Assembly (NCBI GenBank): GCA_040752115.1
Contig: JBFMFB010000004.1
Location: 1-64,000 of the forward strand
Direction of reading: 5' to 3'
DNA from: JBFMFB01 sp040752115
Lineage (GTDB): Bacteria; Pseudomonadota; Gammaproteobacteria; Burkholderiales; Sulfuricellaceae
Length of the DNA stretch: 64,000 bases
The notes under the pieces are model-generated. The model had not been told where the DNA came from, did no database searches, and saw only the letters and a program-made list of their open reading frames with translations. A program made the translations under genes and the position numbers. Below, one piece after another: positions 51,727 to 60,133 of this stretch; position 1 is the stretch's first letter; the number at the start of each line of letters is the position of its first letter.

Positions 51727-52828
51727 AGGAAAAACTACGCTTGCCCGCCAGGTTGCGGAATCTCTGGGAGCAAGCGTCCACTACGCATCGGCGGATGAAC
51801 CAGCGATCAAGGGCCGGGCGTGGTTCATGCAGCAGTGGGAGACCGCTCGCGTGCTGGCGCGCGGAGCCGGAATGTCCGGAGCGGTGCTCATTCTGGACGA
51901 GGTGCAGAAGCTGCCTGGCTGGGCGGAGACCGTCAAGGCCTTATGGGATGCGGACACCGCCTCCGGGCTGCCGTTGCGGGTGGTGCTGTTGGGCTCTTCC
52001 CCGCTCCTGATCCAGCGCGGTGTGACGGAAAGTCTTGCCGGGCGTTTTGAATTGTTGCGCCTGTCGCACTGGAGCTACCCGGAAATGCGGGCGGCCTACG
52101 ACTGGGATGTCGACAGCTACGTGTTCTATGGAGGGTATCCGGGGGCCGCGCCTCTGATCGGCGAGCCGGCACGCTGGAGGGCGTATGTCAACGATTCCCT
52201 CGTCGAGACGAGCATTGCGCGGGACATCCTGCTGATGACGCGGGTGGACAAGCCCGCGCTGTTGCGGCAGCTGTTCGAGCTTGGGTGCAGCTATTCGGGA
52301 CAGGTGGTGTCCTTTACCAAGCTGCTCGGCCAGCTGCAGGATGCCGGAAACACGACGACACTGGCCCACTACCTGGAGTTGCTGGAAGGCGCGGGCATGT
52401 TGGCGGGCCTTCAGAAATACGCCGGCCAGGTTCTGCGTCGCCGGGGTTCGAGCCCGAAATTCCAGGTGCTCAACACGGCTCTCCTGGCAGTGCGGGAGCA
52501 TAGGACGCTTGCCGATGTTCGCGCGGATGCGTCGGTCTGGGGGCGCTTTGCCGAGAGCGCTGTGGGGGCTCATCTCGTCAACGGGGCGAAGAGCGCCGGT
52601 TTCTCCGTCCATTATTGGCGCGAGGGCGACAAGGAAGTGGATTTCGTGCTCGAGCGGGAAGGGCGGCTCGTGGCGATCGAAGTCAAAAGCGCGCGCCTGA
52701 TGGGGGTCGCGAAGGGGATGGAGGCCTTTGTTCATGCGTTCAATCCTTTCCGCATCCTTCTGGTCGGCGAGGGGGGAGTGCCGCTCGAAACATTTCTCAG
52801 CCAGCCGGCAGAGGGGTGGTTTGACTGA
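51623..52828 (+). CDS. DUF4143 AAA+ ATPase B
   Basis: 401 residues. Walker A AGPRQVGKTTLARQ, Walker B LILDEVQKLPGW, LLGSSPLLIQRGVTESLAGRFELLRLSHW, DUF4143 helices (IARDILLMTRVDKPALLRQLFELGCSYSGQ) and C-terminal KEVDFVLEREGRLVAIEVKSARL, a D...ExK nuclease-like motif. Its 5' end is duplicated upstream at 49913. It lies directly before a sugar transferase that lacks a proper start, hinting that the ATPase block was inserted into the sugar operon. Confidence 0.88.
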   Translation: MRANDAYHRPQYEILLSRLREPRRFIQILAGPRQVGKTTLARQVAESLGASVHYASADEPAIKGRAWFMQQWETARVLARGAGMSGAVLILDEVQKLPGWAETVKALWDADTASGLPLRVVLLGSSPLLIQRGVTESLAGRFELLRLSHWSYPEMRAAYDWDVDSYVFYGGYPGAAPLIGEPARWRAYVNDSLVETSIARDILLMTRVDKPALLRQLFELGCSYSGQVVSFTKLLGQLQDAGNTTTLAHYLELLEGAGMLAGLQKYAGQVLRRRGSSPKFQVLNTALLAVREHRTLADVRADASVWGRFAESAVGAHLVNGAKSAGFSVHYWREGDKEVDFVLEREGRLVAIEVKSARLMGVAKGMEAFVHAFNPFRILLVGEGGVPLETFLSQPAEGWFD

Positions 52829-52859
52829 ACCCGAATTCCACTGTTAACCGCTTCTTTCG

Positions 52860-53440
52860 ATGAGTACCGCAGGATATCCGGCAAGCGCCTGCTGGACGGA
52901 TTGCTCGCCCTTGCGGCGCTGATCCCGACAGCTGTGCCGATGCTGCTGATCGCTCTTTTGGTGAAGCTGACTTCGCCCGGGCCGGTTCTCTATTGGTCCG
53001 ATCGCGTCGGGCGCGGCAACCGCATTTTCAGAATGCCGAAGTTTCGCAGCATGCGCGCGGATACGCCGGCGGTGGCCACCCATTTGCTCGCCGATCCGGC
53101 CGCCTGGCTGACTCCGATCGGCTCCTTCCTGCACAAGACCAGCCTCGACGAACTGCCCCAGCTCTGGAGCATTCTCAAGGGCGACATGAGCTTTGTCGGC
53201 CCACGCCCGGCGCTCTACAACCAGGATGACCTGATCGCCCTGCGCACCGGCCACGGGGTGCACGAGCTGGCGCCCGGGCTGACCGGCTGGGCGCAGGTCA
53301 ACGGCCGCGACGAGTTGCCGATCCCAGAGAAGGTCAAGCTGGATGCCGAATACCTTCGCCGGCAGTCGTTCGGGTTCGATCTCCGGATCCTGTGGCTGAC
53401 GTTCGTGCAAGTTCTGCGGCGGGACGGCGTGTCCCATTGA
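52860..53440 (+). pseudogene. Phosphoglycosyl transferase 2, 5' end disrupted
   Basis: Core of a bacterial sugar transferase: KRLLDGLLALAALIPTAVPMLLIALLV membrane segment, GPVLYWSDRVG, FRMPKFRSMRADT, KTSLDELPQLWSILKGDMSFVGPRP and PGLTGWAQVNGRDELPIPEKVKLDAEYL. No in-frame ATG or GTG precedes KRLLDG after the ATPase B stop. An ATG at 52860 (MSTAGYP) is one base out of phase, so a single-base loss near 52879-52882 is suspected. The remaining start is TTG at 52901, which would cut the membrane anchor. If translated from 52901 it would still contain the catalytic core. Confidence 0.75.
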
Positions 53441-53526
53441 TGCCCCGAACAAAGCCGCCCTTCTCGTTTTGCCCTGCCCCGCATCGCCAGGCAACCCGTC
53501 GGCTGCGCCGGGGTGCGATCCGGATA

Positions 53527-53567
53527 ATTGTAAATTCAATTGACAATATGCCGGATGCAGGCATAAT
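53527..53567 (+). promoter_or_regulatory. Promoter with overlapping palindrome, ATPase C
   Basis: TTGACA at 53540-53545, 16-base spacer and CATAAT at 53562-53567, a strong sigma-70-like pair. A near-perfect 21-bp palindrome at 53527-53547 (arms ATTGT and ACAAT, inner AATT pairs) covers the -35 box, so repression is likely. The ATG at 53574 is only 7 bases past the -10 box, so the transcript may be leaderless. Confidence 0.7.
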
Positions 53568-53573
53568 GCCGCC

Positions 53574-54761
53574 ATGATCTCCCGCGCTGCCACCCCTGCG
53601 TTGAAACGTCTTGCCGCCTGGTATCCTGCGGTTGCGATTACAGGTCCGCGCCAGGCGGGCAAGACCACTCTGGCGAGAGCCGTGTTTCCGGACAAGCCGT
53701 ATGTTTCGCTGGAAGACCCTGACCAGCGCGAGTTTGCAACGAACGATCCGCGAGCCTTTCTTGGCCAGTTTCCGGAGGGGGCGATTCTGGATGAAGTGCA
53801 GCGGGTGCCGGAATTGTTTTCGTGGCTGCAAGGGCGGCTGGATGAGGATCGTCGGATGGGGTTGTTTATTCTGACGGGCTCGCAGCAGTTCGATCTGTTG
53901 CAAGGGATATCCCAGTCGCTGGCCGGAAGGGTGGGCGCCCTGCATCTGTTGCCGTTCTCCGCCGGAGAACTACTGGGCACGCCCCATGCGCCTGCCAGCC
54001 TCGAAAAAATGCTGCTGGGCGGGTTCTATCCGCCGCTGTTCGACCGGGACATTCCCCCGCATGTGTGGTATGCGGATTATGTCTCCACCTATGTCGAGCG
54101 CGACCTCCGGCAGATGATCAATATTCGTGATCTTTCCGCTTTCCGGCGGTTTTTGCGGACGTGTGCCGCGCGGACCGGGCAGTTGCTCAATCTTTCGGCG
54201 CTGGCGGGGGATTGCGGGGTAACGCACAATACGGCGAAAAGCTGGATTTCGGTTCTGGAAGCCAGTTACTTGGTGGCGCTTTTGCCGCCGTGGCACCGCA
54301 ACCTAGGCAAACGGCTGATAAAGGCGCCAAAACTGTATTTCCTCGATACGGGCCTGGCAGCTTGGCTGGCCGGCATACGCAAGGCGGAGGATTTGGCGCT
54401 GGGCAGCATGCGGGGGCCGCTTTTCGAAACATGGATTGTCAGCGAGTTCATCAAGTATCGCCACAATCATGCTCTCCCAGACGAGCTGTATTTCTGGCGC
54501 GATGCCCACGGCAACGAGATCGATCTGCTCGTCGAGCGAGGGCCGGAAACGGTGTTCGCAGTGGAATGCAAGGCCGGGCAAACGGTGGCGGGGGACTGGT
54601 TCAAGTCGCTGCAGGGATTTTGCGAGGCTGCCGGGTGCGAACACTCCGCATTGATCTATGGCGGCAAGGCAGACCAGCCTCGCAGCCGGTTTCCGGTTTA
54701 TGGCTGGATGAGCGCGTCACGATTGCTCGCTGCGGCGTTTGGCGGGCGAAACGAGGTGTGA
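53574..54761 (+). CDS. DUF4143 AAA+ ATPase C
   Basis: 395 residues. Walker A TGPRQAGKTTLARAV, Walker B AILDEVQRVPEL, LTGSQQFDLLQGISQSLAGR, DUF4143 helices (YVERDLRQMINIRDLSAFRRFLRTCAARTGQLLN) and a C-terminal NEIDLLVERG ... FAVECKAGQTV nuclease-like motif. It is closer to ATPase A than to B in the motifs seen. It has its own promoter and possible operator, so it is an independent transcription unit inside the sugar operon. Confidence 0.88.
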   Translation: MISRAATPALKRLAAWYPAVAITGPRQAGKTTLARAVFPDKPYVSLEDPDQREFATNDPRAFLGQFPEGAILDEVQRVPELFSWLQGRLDEDRRMGLFILTGSQQFDLLQGISQSLAGRVGALHLLPFSAGELLGTPHAPASLEKMLLGGFYPPLFDRDIPPHVWYADYVSTYVERDLRQMINIRDLSAFRRFLRTCAARTGQLLNLSALAGDCGVTHNTAKSWISVLEASYLVALLPPWHRNLGKRLIKAPKLYFLDTGLAAWLAGIRKAEDLALGSMRGPLFETWIVSEFIKYRHNHALPDELYFWRDAHGNEIDLLVERGPETVFAVECKAGQTVAGDWFKSLQGFCEAAGCEHSALIYGGKADQPRSRFPVYGWMSASRLLAAAFGGRNEV

Positions 54762-54762
54762 A

Positions 54763-56703
54763 ATGCCCCTGAATACAATTGCCCTTCCCATCCTGGCCCT
54801 GCCCCGCGTCGCCAAGCGGCTGGTGGTGCTGGCGGTGGACGCCAGCCTGTGCGTGCTGACGGTCTGGCTGGCGTTCTACCTGCGCCTGGGCGAGTTCGTC
54901 GCCCTTTCCGGTTCCGCCCTGGGGGCGGCCGTAGCCTCAATGGTGATCGCCCTGCCGATCTTCGTTGTTTCCGGGCTGTATCGCGCCATTTTCCGCTACT
55001 CGGGCTGGCCGGCGCTGATGACGGTGACCAAGGCGACGGCGGTGTACGGCCTGGCTTTCGCGGCCGCGTTCACGGCCGTCGGCGTTCCGGGCGTGCCGCG
55101 GACGATCGGCCTGATCCAGCCGATGCTGCTGTTGCTGACGGTGGGCGCTTCCCGCGCCCTGGCGCGCTTCTGGCTGGGCGGCCTGTATCAGAGCCAGCTC
55201 AGGCAGGCGGCGCTGCCCAAGGTGCTGATCTACGGTGCGGGCAAGGCGGGGCGCCAGCTCGCCGCGGCCATGGCCAACAGCCATGAAATGCGGGTGGTCG
55301 GATTCCTCGACGACGATGACCGGCTGCACGGCCATGTGCTGAACGGCCAGCCGATCTACAGCCCGGCCGATCTGCACGGCCTGGTCGAGTCGAACGGCAT
55401 CGGCACCGTCCTGCTGGCCCTGCCCTCGGCCTCGCGCCGACGGCGCAACGAGATTCTGGCGCAGATGCTGCATGCGCACGTTTCGGTTCGCACCCTGCCG
55501 AGCGTGACCGAGCTGGCGCAGGGCAGGGTCAGCACCACGGATGTGCGCGAGCTGGATATCGACGATCTGCTGGGGCGGGAGCCGGTGACGCCGAATCATA
55601 TCCTGCTGGGCAGGAACATCACCGCCAAGGTGGTGCTGGTGACCGGGGCGGGGGGCTCGATCGGCAGCGAGTTGTGCCGGCAGATCCTCAAGGTCGGCCC
55701 TGCCGCGTTGCTGCTGATCGAGCAGAGCGAGTTCGCGCTGTACGAGATTCACCAGGAGCTGCAAGCCCGGCTTCCCGGCCCGGCAATCAAGCTGGTGCCG
55801 CTGCTCGCCTCGGTGCGCGACGAGGAGCGCATGCGCGAGATCATGTCCACCTGGAGGCCGGACACGGTCTATCACGCCGCCGCCTACAAGCATGTGCCAC
55901 TGGTCGAGCACAACCCGGCCGAGGGCATCAAGAACAATGTGCTGGGCACGCTGACGGCGGCGCGCGCCGCGGCCGAGCAGGGGGTGGCGGATTTCGTGCT
56001 GATCAGCACCGACAAGGCGGTGCGTCCCACCAACATCATGGGGGCCAGCAAGCGCCTGGCGGAAATGGTGTTGCAGGCCCTGGCCACGTCTTCACCGGAC
56101 ACCAAATTCACGATGGTGCGCTTCGGCAACGTGCTGGGCTCGTCGGGCTCGGTGGTGCCCAAATTCCGCCAGCAGATCCGCGACGGCGGGCCGATCACGC
56201 TGACCCACCCGGATATCACGCGCTATTTCATGACCATTCCCGAAGCCGCCCAGCTGGTGATCCAGGCCGGGGCGATGGCCAGGGGGGGCGACGTGTTCGT
56301 GCTGGACATGGGGCAGCCGGTGAAGATCATGGAGCTGGCCATCCGGATGGTCGAGCTTTCCGGCCTGACGGTGCGCGACGGTGCCAATCCGGAAGGCGAC
56401 ATCGAGATCGAGATCACGGGCCTGCGCCCCGGCGAAAAGCTCTACGAAGAGCTGCTGATCGGCGACGATCCCAAGCCCACCTCGCACCCCCGCATCATGA
56501 AGGCGCACGAGGATTTCCTGCCCTGGCCGGCGCTCGAGGAGAAGCTCAAGGCCCTGGAGCTCGCGCTGAACGTCAACGATGTCGGCGTGGTGCGATTGAT
56601 GCTCGAGCAGCTGGTTTCGGGCTACGCGCCCAGCGGCGAAATCGTGGACTGGGTGTACCTGGCGCAGGAAGCCGAAGCCGAGATGCTCGAAGGAACGCAC
56701 TGA
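54763..56703 (+). CDS. wbpM: UDP-GlcNAc 4,6-dehydratase, WbpM/PglF family
   Basis: About 646 residues. Four N-terminal transmembrane helices, a CoA-binding-like domain (KVLIYGAGKAGRQLAAAM) and a C-terminal SDR domain (VVLVTGAGGSIGSELCRQI; STDKAVRPTNIMGASKR). The Met in TNIMGASK replaces the usual catalytic Tyr, which is normal for large membrane dehydratases of this family. It converts UDP-GlcNAc to the 4-keto-6-deoxy sugar, first step of the pathway continued by PglE and PglD at 47941-49780. GAGGTG precedes the ATG at 54763. Confidence 0.93.
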   Translation: MPLNTIALPILALPRVAKRLVVLAVDASLCVLTVWLAFYLRLGEFVALSGSALGAAVASMVIALPIFVVSGLYRAIFRYSGWPALMTVTKATAVYGLAFAAAFTAVGVPGVPRTIGLIQPMLLLLTVGASRALARFWLGGLYQSQLRQAALPKVLIYGAGKAGRQLAAAMANSHEMRVVGFLDDDDRLHGHVLNGQPIYSPADLHGLVESNGIGTVLLALPSASRRRRNEILAQMLHAHVSVRTLPSVTELAQGRVSTTDVRELDIDDLLGREPVTPNHILLGRNITAKVVLVTGAGGSIGSELCRQILKVGPAALLLIEQSEFALYEIHQELQARLPGPAIKLVPLLASVRDEERMREIMSTWRPDTVYHAAAYKHVPLVEHNPAEGIKNNVLGTLTAARAAAEQGVADFVLISTDKAVRPTNIMGASKRLAEMVLQALATSSPDTKFTMVRFGNVLGSSGSVVPKFRQQIRDGGPITLTHPDITRYFMTIPEAAQLVIQAGAMARGGDVFVLDMGQPVKIMELAIRMVELSGLTVRDGANPEGDIEIEITGLRPGEKLYEELLIGDDPKPTSHPRIMKAHEDFLPWPALEEKLKALELALNVNDVGVVRLMLEQLVSGYAPSGEIVDWVYLAQEAEAEMLEGTH

Positions 56704-56780
56704 CGCTCTCTCTGCCAATCGGCGGGCCGTGTGGTCGATTCGACCGCCAGCGGAAGACGGGGCTGCGCGCCGGCTGACGG

Positions 56781-58226
56781 CTATTCCACGGCCCTGCCGT
56801 ACTTGTCATCGAACCGGACGATGTCGTCCTCCCCGACGTAATCGCCGCTCTGCACCTCGATCATCACCAGATCCATCAGGCCGGGGTTTTCCAGGCGGTG
56901 CCGATGGCCGGCGGGGATGAAGGTCGATTCGTTGCTGCGTACCAGGAAGGTGCTTTCCCCATTGACGACCTTGGCAGTGCCGCTGACAACGACCCAGTGT
57001 TCGCTGCGGTGGTAGTGCATCTGCAGCGACAGCGAGGCACCGGGCTTGACGACGATGCGCTTGATCTTGAACCGGTCGCCTTCTTCCAGCGTGGTGTAGG
57101 TTCCCCACGGGCGGTGCACCGTGCGGTGTAGCTTGTAACTCTCGTGCTCCATCAGCTTGAGTTGCTGCACCACTTTCTTGACGTCCTGCGCGCGGTCGCG
57201 ATCCGCCACGAGCAAGGCATCCGGCGTGTCCACGATGATCAGGTTATTTACGCCGATTGCAGCGACCATGCGATCTTCGCTTTGGATGAACGAATTGCTG
57301 ACACCCACCAGCACCGCTTCGCCGATGACGCTGTTTCCCGCATCATCGGGAGGCGTCAGCCCCCCGAGGGCGTTCCATGAGCCGATGTCGCTCCAACCGA
57401 AGCTTCCGGGCACGACCGCGACATCGGCCGATTTTTCCATCACGGCATAGTCGATGGAGATGTCCGTCAGTTGCGCGAAGCTGTCCCGGTCGATCTCGGC
57501 CATCTCCGGGCTGGAGCCCGCCCTGGCCAGGGTCGCCTCCCAGCAGCTCGCCGCCCCTTCGTAGATCGCCGGGGCGTGGCGCCGGAGCTGGTCGAGGATG
57601 GCACCGGCCGCGAAGCAGAACATGCCGGAATTCCACAGATAGCGCCCTGAAGCCAAATATTCGCGCGCCAGTTCTTCGCCGGGCTTTTCGACGAAGCAGG
57701 CCGCCGCGAAGCTGCCTGCCTGGTCGAGCGCGGCGCCGCACTCGATATAGCCGAAGCCGGTTTCGGGCGCATCGGGAACGATGCCGAACGTCACCAGCTT
57801 CCCCTGCCCGGCGAGGGCGGCCGCCCGCTCGACGGCCTCCGCGAACGCCTGCTGGTTTTCGATCAGATGATCCGCCGCCAGCACCAGCATCAGGGCATCC
57901 GACCCGAACCGCTCGGCCACCTGAAACGCCCCCAGCGCAATGGCCGGCGCGGTATTGCGCCCCATGGGCTCGAGCAGGAAAAGCGGCTGGGCATTGGGCG
58001 CCGTTTTTCTCACCGCTTCGTACTCGTCCCGGGTCTGGAAATAGTATTCGCGGTTGGTGATGGTCAGGATGTCCTGCACGCCTTCCAGCGCCGCGGCGCG
58101 GATAAAGGTTTTTTGCAGCAGGCTTTGGCCGTCGGCCAGCTTCATGAACGGCTTGGGATGGGCCTCGCGCGAAACCGGCCACAATCGGGTGCCGGCGCCG
58201 CCGGAAAGAATGACGGGGATCAGCAA
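56781..58226 (-). CDS. manC: Mannose-1-phosphate guanylyltransferase / phosphomannose isomerase
   Basis: 481 residues. N-terminal nucleotidyltransferase (IPVILSGGAGTRLWPVSREAHPKPFMKL) and C-terminal cupin with isomerase motif (HRPWGTYTTLEEGDRFKIKRIVVKPGASLSLQMHYHRSEHW). It supplies GDP-mannose. Convergent with wbpM; first gene of this minus-strand cluster when read from the left. No terminator is seen in the 77-base gap. Confidence 0.94.
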   Translation of the reverse strand: MLIPVILSGGAGTRLWPVSREAHPKPFMKLADGQSLLQKTFIRAAALEGVQDILTITNREYYFQTRDEYEAVRKTAPNAQPLFLLEPMGRNTAPAIALGAFQVAERFGSDALMLVLAADHLIENQQAFAEAVERAAALAGQGKLVTFGIVPDAPETGFGYIECGAALDQAGSFAAACFVEKPGEELAREYLASGRYLWNSGMFCFAAGAILDQLRRHAPAIYEGAASCWEATLARAGSSPEMAEIDRDSFAQLTDISIDYAVMEKSADVAVVPGSFGWSDIGSWNALGGLTPPDDAGNSVIGEAVLVGVSNSFIQSEDRMVAAIGVNNLIIVDTPDALLVADRDRAQDVKKVVQQLKLMEHESYKLHRTVHRPWGTYTTLEEGDRFKIKRIVVKPGASLSLQMHYHRSEHWVVVSGTAKVVNGESTFLVRSNESTFIPAGHRHRLENPGLMDLVMIEVQSGDYVGEDDIVRFDDKYGRAVE

Positions 58227-58272
58227 GTTGGCTCTCCTCTTCGAAATTTGTTCCGCAACAGGTGCCGCGCAT

Positions 58273-58290
58273 GGGCGACTAAAGTCGCCC
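58273..58290. repeat. GGGCGACT-AGTCGCCC palindrome, third copy
   Basis: Perfect 8-bp arms around AA, between galE and manC. Same family as the two copies at 1-67, with different centre bases (TC, GA, AA), which shows that the arms are conserved while the loop varies. Confidence 0.75.
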
Positions 58291-58335
58291 CAACGGTGCC
58301 CCTCGAAGCACTACCAATGCAGTTGCCGGAAAAAA

Positions 58336-59343
58336 TCATTCGTACCCCTCCGGGTTCATCGACTGCCACCGCCAGGCATCCCGGCACATTTCCTCGATGC
58401 CGTATTGCGCCTGCCAGCCGAGCACATCCCTGGCGAGCGAAGGGTCGGCATAGCACGCCGCAATGTCCCCCGGCCGGCGGCCGGTGATCCGATATGGCAC
58501 GGCTCGCCCGCTTGCCGCCTCGAATGCCCGCACCATCTCCAGCACGCTATAACCCCGCCCCGTACCGAGATTGACGGCGAGCACGCCTTCCCGGTTCCCC
58601 ACCGCGCGCAATGCCGCCAGGTGCCCCCGCGCCAGATCCGTCACGTGGATGTAGTCGCGCACCCCGGTGCCATCGTGGGTCGGGTAATCGTTGCCGAAGA
58701 CCGAAAGCGCCTCGAGCTTGCCGGCCGCAACCCTGGCGATATAGGGCATCAGGTTATTGGGAATGCCGTTGGGATCCTCGCCGATCAGCCCCGACTCATG
58801 GGCGCCCACCGGATTGAAGTAGCGCAGCAGCGCGATCCGCCATGAAGAATCCGAGCGCGCGATGTCGCCCAGCATTTCCTCGATCATCAGCTTGGAACGC
58901 CCATAAGGATTAGTCACCGAAAGCGGAAAATCCTCCCGGATCGGCACCGCATGCGGATCGCCGTAAACCGTGGCGGAAGAGGAAAAAACCAGTTCCTTGA
59001 CCCCGGCCTCGGCCATCGCCTCGAACAGCACCAGGCTGCCGTGCACGTTGTTGTCGTAGTAGCGCAGCGGCTGGGCTACCGATTCGCCCACCGCTTTCAG
59101 GCCGGCGAAGTGGATCACCGCATCGAAGCGCTGCCCGGCAAAAAGCGACTGCATGGCTTTGCGGTCCCGGATATCGGCTTCCAGGAAAGCGGGGCGCCGG
59201 CCAACGATGCGCTCGACGCGGTCCAGCACCGTCACCTTGCTGTTGGACAGGTTGTCCACGATCAGAACTTCATGGCCGGCCAGCATCAGTTCGACCACGG
59301 TATGCGAGCCGATGTAGCCGGTCCCTCCTGTCACCAGAATCAA
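58336..59343 (-). CDS. galE: UDP-glucose 4-epimerase
   Basis: 335 residues. LVTGGTGYIGSHTVVELMLAGHEV binds NAD; SSSATVYGDPH and YGRSK form the catalytic Ser-Tyr-Lys set; LRYFNPVGAHESGLIGEDPNGIPNNLMPY is the GalE signature. The start is inferred as TTG at 59343 with AGGG about 8 bases upstream, because the family N-terminus begins exactly there and no ATG or GTG fits. It makes UDP-galactose for the cluster. Confidence 0.92.
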   Translation of the reverse strand: MILVTGGTGYIGSHTVVELMLAGHEVLIVDNLSNSKVTVLDRVERIVGRRPAFLEADIRDRKAMQSLFAGQRFDAVIHFAGLKAVGESVAQPLRYYDNNVHGSLVLFEAMAEAGVKELVFSSSATVYGDPHAVPIREDFPLSVTNPYGRSKLMIEEMLGDIARSDSSWRIALLRYFNPVGAHESGLIGEDPNGIPNNLMPYIARVAAGKLEALSVFGNDYPTHDGTGVRDYIHVTDLARGHLAALRAVGNREGVLAVNLGTGRGYSVLEMVRAFEAASGRAVPYRITGRRPGDIAACYADPSLARDVLGWQAQYGIEEMCRDAWRWQSMNPEGYE

Positions 59344-59416
59344 TTTTGAAACCCTGTTGCTCGAAATCGCGACCAAAGCTGAATATCCTAAATCCGGCAA
59401 AGAAGGACCCAGCCCC

Positions 59417-59842
59417 TCAAAAGCAAAGATCCGCAAGAAGTTCGATCCGCCCGAACTTCTTGGCCTTTTGGTAGTAGCGTTCGTCTGCGGTGATCAACAT
59501 GGCGTCAGGAATGGCGAGGGCAACCGCGTGGTACAGAGTGTCGAACAAATGGTGGTCAAGCTCGATGGACAGCCGGCAGGCCGTCAGGTAAACCTCTGGC
59601 GCGTCCATGATCGCGAATTCGGCATCACAGAGATCGGCTATGTCCTCGAGCGCGGTCGCGGGGCTGAGCCGGGCAAGCACTGCGGCGATCTCTGCCAGCC
59701 AGTGCGGAGGCTGATGCAAGCTGGCTCGCCCGAGTTCGATTTGCCGCAGCAAATCCAAGGCCTTTTCGCCATGCTGCTCGCCGTCCCGCTCGGGAAGCAG
59801 CCACTTCACCGCAACGCTTGTATCCGCGACCAAGCGGATCAT
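59417..59842 (-). CDS. PIN-domain toxin
   Basis: 141 residues, PIN ribonuclease. Acidic residues in RLVADTSVAVKWLLPE, the Glu in HWLAEIAAVL, FDTLYHAVALA and LITADERYYQKA. Pairs with the antitoxin gene overlapping by 4 bases upstream. Inserted between rmlD and galE. Confidence 0.9.
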   Translation of the reverse strand: MIRLVADTSVAVKWLLPERDGEQHGEKALDLLRQIELGRASLHQPPHWLAEIAAVLARLSPATALEDIADLCDAEFAIMDAPEVYLTACRLSIELDHHLFDTLYHAVALAIPDAMLITADERYYQKAKKFGRIELLADLCF

Positions 59843-60072
59843 TCGCGCAGTTCCTCACGGGCCACGCGAATTTCTTCCTCGGATACCGGCTGCTTGCCGG
59901 CGCGCCGCGACAAGAGGCGATCAATCGCCTCGGCACGTTTTCTCTGCTTTGCCTGCTCTTCCACCGCCCGCACCATCAGATCAGCAATGATTGCGCTCTT
60001 GTTCCGGCCCGCGAACGCCTGGTTGAACAGCCGCTTGACCTCTTCCGGGACGCTGAAATTAACCGTTGCCAT
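59839..60072 (-). CDS. Antitoxin of PIN toxin (ribbon-helix-helix-like)
   Basis: 77 residues. ATVNFSVPEEVKRLFNQAFAGRNKSAIIADLMVRAVEE is a ribbon-helix-helix DNA-binding region; the C-terminal helix (EIRVAREELRE) should bind the toxin. ATG at 60072 has GGGATG about 9 bases upstream. A perfect palindrome lies 17 bases upstream of the start. Confidence 0.87.
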   Translation of the reverse strand: MATVNFSVPEEVKRLFNQAFAGRNKSAIIADLMVRAVEEQAKQRKRAEAIDRLLSRRAGKQPVSEEEIRVAREELRE

Positions 60073-60088
60073 GCTTATCATCCCAAAA

Positions 60089-60107
60089 TTGTTGAAATAT
60101 TCAACAA
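60089..60107. promoter_or_regulatory. Operator-like palindrome for the PIN module
   Basis: TTGTTGAAATATTCAACAA with perfect 8-bp arms around ATA, just upstream of the antitoxin gene and downstream of rmlD. Probably bound by the ribbon-helix-helix antitoxin for autorepression. Confidence 0.75.
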
Positions 60108-60133
60108 CAGTATGAGCGGCCGAGCAGCACAAG

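Noticed and set aside
52844..53980. 378-codon minus-strand frame over the sugar transferase and ATPase C start
   Set aside because: Plus strand carries recognisable catalytic motifs; the minus frame does not.
56040..56070. Loss of the catalytic Tyr in WbpM (TNIMGASK)
   Set aside because: The Met substitution is characteristic of the large membrane dehydratases of this family and not a defect.
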